The notes beneath the pieces are model-generated. The model was not told where the DNA came from, did not search any database, and was given only the letters and a program-made list of their open reading frames with translations. A stretch of 64,000 nucleotides of DNA from CBFHWU01 sp965659665 (lineage in GTDB: Bacteria > Bacteroidota > Bacteroidia > Flavobacteriales > Flavobacteriaceae): NCBI GenBank assembly GCA_965659665.1, contig CBFHWU010000009.1, positions 1 through 64,000 on the forward strand, read 5' to 3'. Each line of letters begins with the position of its first letter. The stretch's first letter is position 1. Positions 45,194 to 53,746 of the stretch are shown here, one piece after another. Both the position numbers and the translations under genes were made by a program.

Positions 45194-46586
45194 ACAAACA
45201 ACCATATCAAAACCTGTATCTCTTTCAGGTGTTGGAATTCATACAGGTCAAAATGTCATGATGACTTTTAGACCTGCTCCAGCTAATCATGGATATGCAT
45301 TTTGTAGGACTGATTTAGAGGGAAAGCCTATTATCGAAGCAAATGTACAATATGTGTTAAATACACAGAGGGGAACTAATCTCCAAAAAAATGGAGTCAA
45401 AATACAAACTTCAGAACATGTGCTTGCTGCTTTAGTTGGCTTAGAAATTGACAATGTATTAATTGAACTAAATGCCTCAGAACCCCCTATAATGGATGGA
45501 TCCTCTAAATATTTTGTAGAAGCTTTGTCCAGTGCAGGAATTGAAGTATTAGAGGTTGAACGCAACGAATACGTGGTCAAAGAAGTCATCACTTATCTCG
45601 ATGAAAAATCCGGAAGTGAAATTACAGTTTTGCCCTCAGAAAACTATCAAATCACCACAATGGTCGATTTTGGAACTAGAGTTTTGGGAACACAAAACGC
45701 CTCCCTGAACGACATCAGTCAGTTTAAATCTGAATTTGCAAATGCTCGAACCTTTAGTTTTTTACATGAACTTGAAACACTGTTGGTAAATGGGCTAATC
45801 AAAGGCGGAGATCTTAATAATGCTATTGTATACGTCGATAAAGAATTGTCCAACGATACCATGAAAAAACTTCAAAAAGCTTTTGGTAAACAAGATATTT
45901 CCGTTAAACCTAATGGTATTTTAGATAATCTAAACTTGCATTATCCCAATGAGGCTGCACGTCACAAACTTCTCGATATAATTGGAGATTTAGCTCTTAT
46001 AGGAACACGAATTCGAGGGAAGGTAATTGCCAATAAACCTGGTCATTTTGTCAATACTCAGTTTGCAAAAAAAATGGCAAATATCATCAAACTTGAAAAA
46101 AGAAATCGAATTCCAGAGTTTGATCTTCATGCCACTCCAGTTATGGATGTAAATCAGATCATGAAAATTCTTCCTCATCGTTCTCCTTTTTTGTTAGTAG
46201 ATAAAATATTAGAAATCAGTAATAGACATGTCGTGGGGATGAAAAGTATAACGATGAATGAACCCTATTTTTCAGGCCATTTCCCTGGCCAACCAGTTAT
46301 GCCTGGAGTCCTTCAAATTGAAGCCATGGCTCAAGCTGGAGGAGTTTTGGTTTTAAATACTGTTCCAGATCCTGAGAATTATCTTACCTTTTTTATGAAA
46401 ATCGAAAATGCAAAATTCAAACATCCTGTTGTTCCTGGTGATACCCTTGTATTTAAGATGGAACTCATCTCCGCCATAAGAAGAGGAATTTGTCATATGC
46501 AAGCTTATGCCTATGCCCAAGGTCGTCTGGTTTCTGAAGCAGAAATGATGGCGCAGATTGTTCACAAAAAAGACGTTAAATTATGA
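45186..46586 (+). CDS. lpxC-fabZ: Fused LpxC deacetylase and FabZ hydroxyacyl-ACP dehydratase
   Basis: One 466-residue chain joins two enzymes. Residues 1-300 are LpxC, the zinc deacetylase that commits UDP-GlcNAc to lipid A (SGVGIHTGQNV; SEHVLAALVGLEIDN; later HKLLDIIGDLAL). Residues 310-466 are FabZ, the 3-hydroxyacyl-ACP dehydratase (ILPHRSPFLLVDKI; GHFPGQPVMPGVLQIEAMAQ with catalytic His and Glu). The fusion is known in Bacteroidota and couples lipid A and fatty acid synthesis. It overlaps lpxA by 4 bases. Confidence 0.97.
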   Translation: MSKQTTISKPVSLSGVGIHTGQNVMMTFRPAPANHGYAFCRTDLEGKPIIEANVQYVLNTQRGTNLQKNGVKIQTSEHVLAALVGLEIDNVLIELNASEPPIMDGSSKYFVEALSSAGIEVLEVERNEYVVKEVITYLDEKSGSEITVLPSENYQITTMVDFGTRVLGTQNASLNDISQFKSEFANARTFSFLHELETLLVNGLIKGGDLNNAIVYVDKELSNDTMKKLQKAFGKQDISVKPNGILDNLNLHYPNEAARHKLLDIIGDLALIGTRIRGKVIANKPGHFVNTQFAKKMANIIKLEKRNRIPEFDLHATPVMDVNQIMKILPHRSPFLLVDKILEISNRHVVGMKSITMNEPYFSGHFPGQPVMPGVLQIEAMAQAGGVLVLNTVPDPENYLTFFMKIENAKFKHPVVPGDTLVFKMELISAIRRGICHMQAYAYAQGRLVSEAEMMAQIVHKKDVKL

Positions 46587-47365
46587 ATCAGCCATTGGCT
46601 TATGTACATCCAGGTGCAAAAATCGCTAAAAATGTAGTTATTGAACCCTTTTCAACCATTGATAATAATGTTGTGATTGGAGAAGGTACTTGGATTGGTT
46701 CCAATGTCACTATTATGGATGGTGCACGAATTGGGAAAAACTGTTATATATTTCCAGGATCTGTAATCTCTGCGGTTCCACAGGATTTAAAGTTTGATGG
46801 AGAAGATACCACCGCCGAAATTGGTGATAATACGACGATTCGTGAATGCGTTACCATCAACCGTGCCACATCATCAAGAGGGGTCACCAAAATTGGTCAA
46901 AATTGTTTGATTATGGCTTACTCTCATATTGCGCATGATTGTTTTGTGGGAAATTATTGTATTTTTTCAAATAATAGCACACTCGCAGGGCATATATCTA
47001 TCGGAGATTATGTAATTTTGGCAGGAATGACTGCTGTTCATCAGTTTTGCTCAATTGGAAGACATGCTTTTGTAGCAGGTGGTTCCTTGGTCCGTAAAGA
47101 TATCCCTCCTTTTGTAAAAGCTGCCCGTGAACCTATTTCCTACGTGGGAATAAACTCAGTGGGACTTCGAAGAAGAGGTTTTGAATCTGAAAAAATTAAA
47201 GAAATACAAAACATTTATCGAATTCTCTATCAAAGGAATTACAATAACTCTCAAGCCACTCAAATTATTGAGGGAGAAATGACTGCCTCTCCTGAGCGTG
47301 ATGAAATTTTGCAGTTTATTAAAGATTCTCAACGTGGAATTATGAAAGGATATATTCAAAACTAA
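46583..47365 (+). CDS. lpxA: UDP-N-acetylglucosamine acyltransferase (LpxA)
   Basis: LpxA adds the first 3-hydroxyacyl chain to UDP-GlcNAc in lipid A synthesis. The 260-residue protein is a beta helix with hexapeptide repeats (YVHPGAKIAKNVVIEPF; VIGEGTWIGSNVTI), and the catalytic His is in AYSHIAHDC near residue 115-120. A C-terminal helical region follows. It overlaps lpxC-fabZ and precedes efp by 2 bases. Confidence 0.97.
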   Translation: MNQPLAYVHPGAKIAKNVVIEPFSTIDNNVVIGEGTWIGSNVTIMDGARIGKNCYIFPGSVISAVPQDLKFDGEDTTAEIGDNTTIRECVTINRATSSRGVTKIGQNCLIMAYSHIAHDCFVGNYCIFSNNSTLAGHISIGDYVILAGMTAVHQFCSIGRHAFVAGGSLVRKDIPPFVKAAREPISYVGINSVGLRRRGFESEKIKEIQNIYRILYQRNYNNSQATQIIEGEMTASPERDEILQFIKDSQRGIMKGYIQN

Positions 47366-47367
47366 TT

Positions 47368-47934
47368 ATGGCATCAACATCTGACATCCGAAAGGGACTC
47401 TGCATCCGTTACAGCAATGATATTTATAAAATCGTAAACTTTTTACACGTTAAACCTGGAAAAGGACCTGCTTTTGTCCGAACTAAGCTCAAAAGTGTGA
47501 CCAGTGGTAAAGTGATCGATAATACTTTTTCTGCAGGGCACAAAATTGACGAAGTACGTGTTGAAACCAGAAAATACCAATATTTATACAGCGATGGAGA
47601 AACCTACCATTTTATGAATTCTGAAGACTACAGTCAAATTGAACTTCAAAAAAGTATCTTGGATCATCCTGAATTAATGAAAGAAGGCGAAATGGTAACC
47701 GTCATGACCAATACAGATGATGGAGTGCCATTGAGTGTAGATCTTCCTGCTAGTGTTGCTTTGGAAGTCACTCATACTGAACCTGGTGTTAAAGGAAATA
47801 CAGCAACTAATGCCACTAAATCTGCAACTGTCGAAACTGGTGCCTCAATCAATGTTCCTTTGTTTATTAATGAAGGAGATAAAATAAAGGTTGATACCGA
47901 AAAAGGAACTTATATCGAAAGAATTAAATTATAA
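47368..47934 (+). CDS. efp: Translation elongation factor P
   Basis: EF-P relieves ribosome stalling on consecutive prolines. The 188-residue protein has the three OB-like domains of the family; its tip loop KPGKGPAFVRTKL carries a candidate lysine for modification near residue 32. It is in the lipid A cluster with 2 bases after lpxA and 2 bases before sucD, a common gene order in Flavobacteriaceae. Confidence 0.96.
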   Translation: MASTSDIRKGLCIRYSNDIYKIVNFLHVKPGKGPAFVRTKLKSVTSGKVIDNTFSAGHKIDEVRVETRKYQYLYSDGETYHFMNSEDYSQIELQKSILDHPELMKEGEMVTVMTNTDDGVPLSVDLPASVALEVTHTEPGVKGNTATNATKSATVETGASINVPLFINEGDKIKVDTEKGTYIERIKL

Positions 47935-47936
47935 TA

Positions 47937-48809
47937 ATGAGTGTACTGGTAAATAAAAATTCAAAAATTATCGTTCAAGGTTTTACAGGTAGTGAAGGTA
48001 CTTTTCACGCCGAACAGATGATTGCCTACGGAACAAACATCGTAGGTGGAGTTACGCCTGGAAAAGGAGGAAAGCAACATTTAAACAAACCTGTTTTTAA
48101 CACTGTTGAAGATGCCGTAAAAAAAGTAGGCGCGGACACGAGTATATTATTTGTTCCCCCTGCCTTTGCAGCCGATGCCATTATGGAAGCTGCTGATGCG
48201 GGAATTAAAGTAATTATCACTATCACGGAGGGTATCCCTGTTGCTGATATGACCAAAGTTAGCGCTTATATCAAAAATAAAGCCTGTAGGTTGATAGGAC
48301 CCAACTGTCCTGGTGTGATTACACCAGAAGAAGCTAAAGTAGGTATTATGCCTGGTTTTGTATTTAAAAAAGGTAATATTGGCATCGTATCTAAGTCGGG
48401 AACTCTTACCTATGAAGCTGCTGACCAAGTCGTCAAACAAGGCTTCGGAATTACAACTGCCATTGGAATTGGTGGGGATCCAATCATTGGAACAACTACA
48501 AAAGATGCTGTTCAGCTACTTATGGAAGATGCTGAAACCGAATGCATCGTGATGATTGGTGAGATTGGAGGACAACTTGAAGCTGACGCTGCTCAATGGG
48601 TAAAAGCACAGGGAAACCCCAAACCAGTTGTAGGTTTTATTGCAGGAGAAACGGCTCCTAAAGGTCGAACCATGGGACACGCTGGTGCTATTGTTGGTGG
48701 TGCTGATGATACTGCCGAAGCAAAAAAACGTATATTGAGGGACTGTGGAATTTATGTAGTAGACTCTCCAGCAGAAATAGGGAAAAAAGTTGCAGAAGCC
48801 CTAGCATAA
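47937..48809 (+). CDS. sucD: Succinyl-CoA synthetase alpha subunit
   Basis: SucD pairs with SucC to turn succinyl-CoA into succinate, forming ATP or GTP in the TCA cycle. The 290-residue protein has the CoA-binding fold with GFTGSEGTFHAEQ and YGTNIVGGVTPGKGG, and the phospho-His in MGHAGAIVGG near residue 245. No sucC gene is adjacent, so the beta subunit lies elsewhere. It is between efp and fabG, with 9 bases to fabG. Confidence 0.97.
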   Translation: MSVLVNKNSKIIVQGFTGSEGTFHAEQMIAYGTNIVGGVTPGKGGKQHLNKPVFNTVEDAVKKVGADTSILFVPPAFAADAIMEAADAGIKVIITITEGIPVADMTKVSAYIKNKACRLIGPNCPGVITPEEAKVGIMPGFVFKKGNIGIVSKSGTLTYEAADQVVKQGFGITTAIGIGGDPIIGTTTKDAVQLLMEDAETECIVMIGEIGGQLEADAAQWVKAQGNPKPVVGFIAGETAPKGRTMGHAGAIVGGADDTAEAKKRILRDCGIYVVDSPAEIGKKVAEALA

Positions 48810-48818
48810 TAATTACCT

Positions 48819-49565
48819 ATGAAGTTACTTGAAGGAAAAACAGCAATTATCACTGGGGCTAGTCGTGGAATTGGGAAAGGAATAGCCCTTGTCTTTGCAC
48901 AACACGGAGCACATGTCGCTTTTACATACAGTTCATCTATTAAAGCAGCAAATGTTTTAGAGTCTGAATTATCGGCATTAGGAATAAAAGCTAAAGGCTA
49001 TCAGTCGAACGCTGCCGACTTTAATGCTGCACAACAATTAGTTGATCAGGTATTAAAAGATTTTGAACATATTGATATCCTGGTTAATAACGCAGGTATT
49101 ACCAAAGACAATTTGTTAATGCGTATTACTGAGAACGATTTTGATCAAGTGATTGAAATCAATCTTAAATCTGTATTTAACATGACTAAAGCGGTTCAAC
49201 GAACTATGCTTAAACAACGGCATGGAAGTATTATTAATATGAGCTCGGTTGTTGGAGTAAAAGGTAATGCTGGTCAATCAAATTACGCCGCATCTAAAGC
49301 AGGTATTATTGGTTTTTCAAAATCTATTGCTTTGGAATTAGGTTCAAGAAATATTCGTTCTAATGTTATTGCACCAGGTTTTATCGAAACAGAGATGACA
49401 GATAAATTACCTGACGATATAGTTGCAGAATGGCGAGCAGGAATTCCTTTGAAGCGTGGAGGTTCTGTTCAAGATGTGGCTCATGCCTGTTTATTTTTAG
49501 CTTCGGACATGTCCAGTTACGTCACTGGTCAAGTTCTTCATATAGATGGCGGAATGTTAACTTAA
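48819..49565 (+). CDS. fabG: 3-oxoacyl-[acyl-carrier-protein] reductase (FabG)
   Basis: FabG reduces 3-oxoacyl-ACP with NADPH in fatty acid synthesis. The 248-residue short-chain dehydrogenase has the cofactor motif TGASRGIGKG at about 11-20, NNAGIT, the catalytic Ser region, YAASKAG with Tyr and Lys, and the C-terminal GQVLHIDGGM. Its neighbourhood with lpxC-fabZ links it to membrane lipid synthesis. Confidence 0.95.
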   Translation: MKLLEGKTAIITGASRGIGKGIALVFAQHGAHVAFTYSSSIKAANVLESELSALGIKAKGYQSNAADFNAAQQLVDQVLKDFEHIDILVNNAGITKDNLLMRITENDFDQVIEINLKSVFNMTKAVQRTMLKQRHGSIINMSSVVGVKGNAGQSNYAASKAGIIGFSKSIALELGSRNIRSNVIAPGFIETEMTDKLPDDIVAEWRAGIPLKRGGSVQDVAHACLFLASDMSSYVTGQVLHIDGGMLT

Positions 49566-49576
49566 ATTTTATAAAA

Positions 49577-50395
49577 ATGAATAATTTACCAAAAATTGGA
49601 TTACCCATAGTAGTGATAGCACTTCTTGCGGTGATTATGATTGCCCGAACAGCAGTGAATATTGGATACGGTGAAGCTGGTGTGGTTTGGAAGCGCTTTG
49701 GCGGGGGTACAGTAACAGATAAACCTGCTCTTGGTGAGGGGTTTCACATTGTTGCCCCTTGGAATAAAGTGTATGTATATGACATCAAACAGCAAGAAGA
49801 ATTTGAAAGCGGTATGCGCGTTCTTTCTTCTAATGGTTTAGAAATTTCGTTGGACGTATCGGTTTTATATCAACCAAAAATTGATGAGCTCGGACTGCTC
49901 CACAAAACTAAAGGGGAAAACTACCTCAATGTGGTTATTGTACCCGAGATACGTGCAGTTGCGCGATCAGTCATTGGTCGTTATACTCCCGAGCAACTTT
50001 ATTCTACTAAGCGTGATGCGATTCAGAATGAAATTTATGAAGAAACCAGAGCGAAAGTAAATGAACAACACGTTCAAATCAACTCTGTATTGGTTCGTGA
50101 TGTTACGCTTCCTTCATCAATTAAGGAAGCGATTCAACGTAAATTGACCCAAGAGCAAGAGGCATTGGAATATGAATTCCGATTGGTTAAAGCCCTTCAA
50201 GAAGCTGAAAAAGTACGTATTGAAGCGGAGGGGAAAGCAACAGCTAATAAAATCTTAAACGCTTCTTTAACTCGAAATATTTTATTGGAAAAAGGAATTG
50301 AAGCCACGCTACAATTATCTGAATCTCCCAATACCAAAGTGATTGTCATTGGTGGAGGTGAAGATGGATTGCCAATAATTTTAGGAAACAATTAG
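49577..50395 (+). CDS. SPFH/band 7 (prohibitin-like) membrane protein
   Basis: The product is 272 residues from the ATG at 49577. It has one N-terminal membrane helix (LPIVVIALLAVIMIA), then a band 7 domain from about residue 30 to 200 with GEAGVVWKRFGGG and VLVRDVTLPSSIKEAIQRKL, and a charged coiled-coil C terminus. SPFH proteins form membrane-bound oligomers that organise proteases and membrane domains. The open frame extends upstream into fabG in another frame, which is rejected. It is 11 bases after fabG. Confidence 0.92.
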   Translation: MNNLPKIGLPIVVIALLAVIMIARTAVNIGYGEAGVVWKRFGGGTVTDKPALGEGFHIVAPWNKVYVYDIKQQEEFESGMRVLSSNGLEISLDVSVLYQPKIDELGLLHKTKGENYLNVVIVPEIRAVARSVIGRYTPEQLYSTKRDAIQNEIYEETRAKVNEQHVQINSVLVRDVTLPSSIKEAIQRKLTQEQEALEYEFRLVKALQEAEKVRIEAEGKATANKILNASLTRNILLEKGIEATLQLSESPNTKVIVIGGGEDGLPIILGNN

Positions 50396-50417
50396 TGTGT
50401 AATTCAAAAAATAAGCA

Positions 50418-50425
50418 GATATTTG
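50418..50425 (+). promoter_or_regulatory. Possible -7 box GATATTTG of the his leader
   Basis: GATATTTG differs from TAnnTTTG at one position, and it lies 8 bases before the leader-peptide ATG at 50433. No convincing -33 TTG is seen. It is a tentative candidate only. Confidence 0.2.
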
Positions 50426-50432
50426 TACCGTA

Positions 50433-50486
50433 ATGAAAGCAAATACACATTTACATCATCCATTATTTTTCGCTCAAGCGAGGTAG
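50433..50486 (+). CDS. his operon leader peptide with three His codons (MKANTHLHHPLFFAQAR)
   Basis: A 17-codon frame with an ATG and a TAG stop lies 38 bases after the SPFH gene and 76 bases before hisG. It has His at codons 6, 8 and 9, which is far above background for so short a frame. Its stop overlaps one arm of the antiterminator. A leader peptide of this kind slows the ribosome when charged tRNA-His is scarce. It is too short to be a normal gene and is inferred to act only by being translated. Confidence 0.75.
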   Translation: MKANTHLHHPLFFAQAR

Positions 50487-50521
50487 TTGGATTGTGTTCA
50501 CATACCACGAAACCCGTTTGA
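50474..50521 (+). promoter_or_regulatory. Antiterminator pairing of the his attenuator
   Basis: TCAAGCGaGGT at 50474-50484 can pair with ACCCGTTTGA at 50512-50521 with ten base pairs, one G-U pair and one bulged A. The second segment is the 5' arm of the terminator, so the two structures exclude each other. The first segment overlaps codons for Gln, Ala and Arg and the stop of the leader peptide, so a ribosome at the stop would cover it and let the terminator form. Confidence 0.65.
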
Positions 50522-50543
50522 TGACTCAAACGGGTTTTTTTTT
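50511..50543 (+). terminator. Attenuator terminator before hisG
   Basis: Arms AACCCGTTTGA (50511-50521) and TCAAACGGGTT (50526-50536) form a perfect 11-bp stem with a TGAC loop, followed by T residues to 50543. It sits 20 bases before the hisG ATG, between the promoter side and the structural genes. A strong terminator there would stop the whole operon, so a regulated bypass is needed. Confidence 0.85.
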
Positions 50544-50562
50544 GTTACAAGAATAAAATATT

Positions 50563-51423
50563 ATGAAAAAAAAGTTACAAATTGCTATTCAAAAGTCGGG
50601 AAGACTTAACCAAGATTCACTTCAATTGTTGAAAGATTGTGGCATTTCGGTTGATAATGGTAAAGACCAACTTAAGGCCTCAGCGCGTAACTTTCCTATA
50701 GATGTTTTATATCTTCGTAATGGAGATATTCCACAGTACCTCAGAGATGGGGTGGTTGATATTGCTATTATAGGGGAAAATTTATTGGTAGAGAAAGGGG
50801 AAGGAATTGATATTATCGAGAAATTAAACTTTTCAAAATGCAAGGTATCCCTAGCGATTCCCAAAGAAGTTCATTACTCAAGTATTCATGAATTAGAAGG
50901 AAAGAGGATTGCAACATCTTACCCTAACACAGTAAAAAAATTCCTTGCCAAAAAAGGGATACAGGCTGAATTGCATATTATTAATGGTTCGGTCGAAATT
51001 GCTCCCAATATTGGATTGTCGGATGCGATATGTGATATTGTTTCTAGTGGGTCAACTCTATTTAAAAATAATTTAAAAGAAGTTGAAGTTTTATTTAATT
51101 CGCAAGCTGTATTGGCTTCTAACCCTAATATGGAAGAGGACAAAAAGCAACTCCTCAAGAAGTTATGTTTCCGAATAAAGTCAGTTTTAAAGGGACGTAA
51201 ATCCAAATATATCCTGATGAATGTGCCTAACGAAAAGATTGATATTGTGTCTAATATTCTTCCTGTTCTAAAAAGCCCTACGGTGATGCCTCTTGCTCAA
51301 CAGGGTTGGAGCTCATTACATTCTGTGATTGAAGAAGCAACTTTTTGGGAGGTGATTGATGAACTAAAAGCGGCAGGAGCACAAGGAATTTTAATTTGTC
51401 CTATCGAAAAAATGGTGCTATAA
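50563..51423 (+). CDS. hisG: ATP phosphoribosyltransferase, long form
   Basis: HisG starts histidine synthesis by joining ATP and PRPP. At 286 residues this is the long form with a C-terminal regulatory (ACT-like) domain that binds histidine for feedback inhibition. N-terminal LQIAIQKSGRLNQDSLQLL and the catalytic-loop segment DIVSSGSTLFKNNL are typical. It follows the attenuator and overlaps hisD by one base (TAATG). Both feedback and attenuation thus act on this enzyme. Confidence 0.97.
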   Translation: MKKKLQIAIQKSGRLNQDSLQLLKDCGISVDNGKDQLKASARNFPIDVLYLRNGDIPQYLRDGVVDIAIIGENLLVEKGEGIDIIEKLNFSKCKVSLAIPKEVHYSSIHELEGKRIATSYPNTVKKFLAKKGIQAELHIINGSVEIAPNIGLSDAICDIVSSGSTLFKNNLKEVEVLFNSQAVLASNPNMEEDKKQLLKKLCFRIKSVLKGRKSKYILMNVPNEKIDIVSNILPVLKSPTVMPLAQQGWSSLHSVIEEATFWEVIDELKAAGAQGILICPIEKMVL

Positions 51424-52706
51424 TGAAAACAATTTTGAACCCCTCAACTGAAACCTGGGATCTTTTAACCCAAAGACCATCATTTGCTTACAAGGACATA
51501 AACCTTGTTATCGATCAAGTTTTTGATGCTGTTAAAGAGGAAGGTGATATTGCTCTAAAACGATATACCCAACAGTTTGACAGTTGTGAATTGGATGCTT
51601 TCAGAGTAAGTGAACGAGAATTAAAAGATAGTGTTGAGGAAATAAGTTTAGCTTTAAAATCTGCTATTGATTTCGCCTACCATAACATTAAAGTTTTTCA
51701 CGAGGCTCAACGCACTGCAGATGTTGAAGTAGAAACAACAAAAGGAGTTCGTTGTTGGCAAGCTAAAAAGCCCATCCAAAAAGTAGGATTATATATTCCT
51801 GGGGGTACGGCTCCTTTGTTTTCTACCATATTAATGCTGGCGATTCCTGCTCAATTGGCTGGATGTAGCGAAATAGTACTTTGTACCCCTCCTCAAAGCG
51901 ACGGAACTATTGCAGCTGCTATCCGATATGCTGCACAATTATGTGGGGTATCCCAATTGTTTAAAATTGGCGGAATTCAGGCTATTGCAGCTTTGACTTA
52001 TGGCACTGAAAGCGTTCCAAAGGTATATAAAATATTTGGCCCTGGTAATCAATATGTTACTGCAGCCAAACAAAAGGCAACAACTTGCGGGGTTGCCATT
52101 GATATGCCTGCAGGACCTAGTGAATTATTGGTCATTGCCGATCAAAGTGCAGTCCCTTCTTATGTAGCCGCTGATTTACTTTCTCAAGCCGAACACGGTA
52201 AAGATAGTCAGGTGGTGTTGGTTAGTACTTCACTGGAAGTAATCGATAACATAAAGCATGAACTGCAATTACAACTGCTTCAACTTCATCGCCGTGATAT
52301 GGCACAAATAGCTTTAGAACATGCTATGGCATTGTTTTTTGACGACGAATCAACAGCTGTTGATTTTATCAATGCTTATAGTCCTGAGCATTATATTATA
52401 TGTATGAAAAATGAAGATTTTTTTGTGGAAGCAGTTCAAAACGCTGGTTCTGTTTTTATTGGAAATTACACCCCTGAAAGTGTTGGAGATTATGCTTCGG
52501 GAACTAACCATACTTTACCCACTAATGGGTTTGCCAAACAATACAGTGGAGTGAATTTAGATAGCTTTATGAAAGCCATTACCTTTCAAAAACTTAGTAA
52601 AACGGGTATATTGAAAATTGGTAAAGCGGTCGAAGAAATGGCTGACGCGGAAGGACTAGATGCCCACAAAAATGCAGTACGTATGCGTTTAAAAGATTTG
52701 ATATGA
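51423..52706 (+). CDS. hisD: Histidinol dehydrogenase
   Basis: HisD does the last two oxidations from histidinol to histidine with NAD and zinc. The 427-residue protein starts at the ATG overlapping the hisG stop. It shows the conserved GGTAPLFSTILMLAIPAQ, FGPGNQYVTAAKQKA, DLLSQAEHGKDSQVVLV and the active-site region TNHTLPTNGFAKQYSGVNLDSF. It overlaps hisC by 4 bases. Confidence 0.97.
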   Translation: MKTILNPSTETWDLLTQRPSFAYKDINLVIDQVFDAVKEEGDIALKRYTQQFDSCELDAFRVSERELKDSVEEISLALKSAIDFAYHNIKVFHEAQRTADVEVETTKGVRCWQAKKPIQKVGLYIPGGTAPLFSTILMLAIPAQLAGCSEIVLCTPPQSDGTIAAAIRYAAQLCGVSQLFKIGGIQAIAALTYGTESVPKVYKIFGPGNQYVTAAKQKATTCGVAIDMPAGPSELLVIADQSAVPSYVAADLLSQAEHGKDSQVVLVSTSLEVIDNIKHELQLQLLQLHRRDMAQIALEHAMALFFDDESTAVDFINAYSPEHYIICMKNEDFFVEAVQNAGSVFIGNYTPESVGDYASGTNHTLPTNGFAKQYSGVNLDSFMKAITFQKLSKTGILKIGKAVEEMADAEGLDAHKNAVRMRLKDLI

Positions 52707-53746
52707 GCAATACTTTTGACCTAAATAAGGTAACAAGACCCTATTTACATGATTTAAAGCCGTATGCCTCAGCTCGTGATGAATACGCCATACAACGTTC
52801 CGATTGGATTTATTTGGATGCTAACGAAAATCCTTACCAAAATGGAGTAAACCGATACCCTGATCCTCATCAAAAAGAATTAAAAAACATAGTGGCATCC
52901 CTGAAAGAAGTTCAACCAAATCAGTTGCTTTTCGGTAACGGAAGTGATGAAATTTTGGATCTTATATTCAGAGCATTTTGTGAGCCTAATCATGACGAAA
53001 TCCTTATCATGCCCCCTACCTATGGCATGTATAAAATATTGGCTAATATTAATAGTATTGCTTTAAATGAAGTTTTTTTAACTACTGATTTTAAGTTGGA
53101 TATAACCAAAATATTAAAAGCTATTACAAATCGTACAAAGGCTATTTTTTTGTGCTCCCCCAACAATCCTACAGGAAACAGTTTTGATGTTTTGGCTCTT
53201 GAACAACTATTGACTTCATTTCAAGGAATTGTAGTCCTTGATGAGGCTTATATTGATTTTTCCACCCGCGAAAGCTGGGTCAAACGTTTGAGATCTTTCC
53301 CCAATCTCATTATTACCCAAACCTTATCAAAAGCCTATGGCATGGCGGGAATTCGATTAGGTATAGCCTTGGCTTCAGCAGAAATCATCGATGCGTTAAA
53401 AAAAATAAAACCCCCATATAATATTAATGAATTGAGTCAACAATGGGCGATAAAAGCATTAAAAAACCAGACTTCAATTCACAATCAAACTAAAGCTATT
53501 TTGGAGCAGCGGAAGTGGTTGGAAGGTGCATTACAAACTATTCCTTACATCAAAGAAGTGTATCCTAGTGATGCCAATTTTATACTTGTTCGAGTGGATG
53601 ACGCAATACTTCGCTATGAAGAGCTATTGAGTAAAGGAGTTGTGGTACGAAACCGTTCTCATGAAATTGGTTGTGCCCAATGCTTACGTATTTCTGTGGG
53701 AACCTACAATGAGAACATATTTTTATTAAATGCTTTACAAAGATGA
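52703..53746 (+). CDS. hisC: Histidinol-phosphate aminotransferase
   Basis: HisC transaminates imidazole acetol phosphate to histidinol phosphate with PLP. The 347-residue class II aminotransferase has DANENPYQNGVNRYPDP, CSPNNPTGN, DEAYIDF and the PLP-binding lysine in TLSKAYGMAGIRLG. It overlaps hisD and hisB by 4 bases each, as expected for coupled translation. Confidence 0.96.
   Translation: MSNTFDLNKVTRPYLHDLKPYASARDEYAIQRSDWIYLDANENPYQNGVNRYPDPHQKELKNIVASLKEVQPNQLLFGNGSDEILDLIFRAFCEPNHDEILIMPPTYGMYKILANINSIALNEVFLTTDFKLDITKILKAITNRTKAIFLCSPNNPTGNSFDVLALEQLLTSFQGIVVLDEAYIDFSTRESWVKRLRSFPNLIITQTLSKAYGMAGIRLGIALASAEIIDALKKIKPPYNINELSQQWAIKALKNQTSIHNQTKAILEQRKWLEGALQTIPYIKEVYPSDANFILVRVDDAILRYEELLSKGVVVRNRSHEIGCAQCLRISVGTYNENIFLLNALQR

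Noticed and set aside
45287..45592. 101-codon frame opposite lpxC
   Set aside because: It is a shadow of the conserved lpxC sequence on the other strand.
49430..49576. Upstream extension of the SPFH gene
   Set aside because: It reads through the end of fabG in another frame, and the conserved N-terminal membrane helix starts at 49577.
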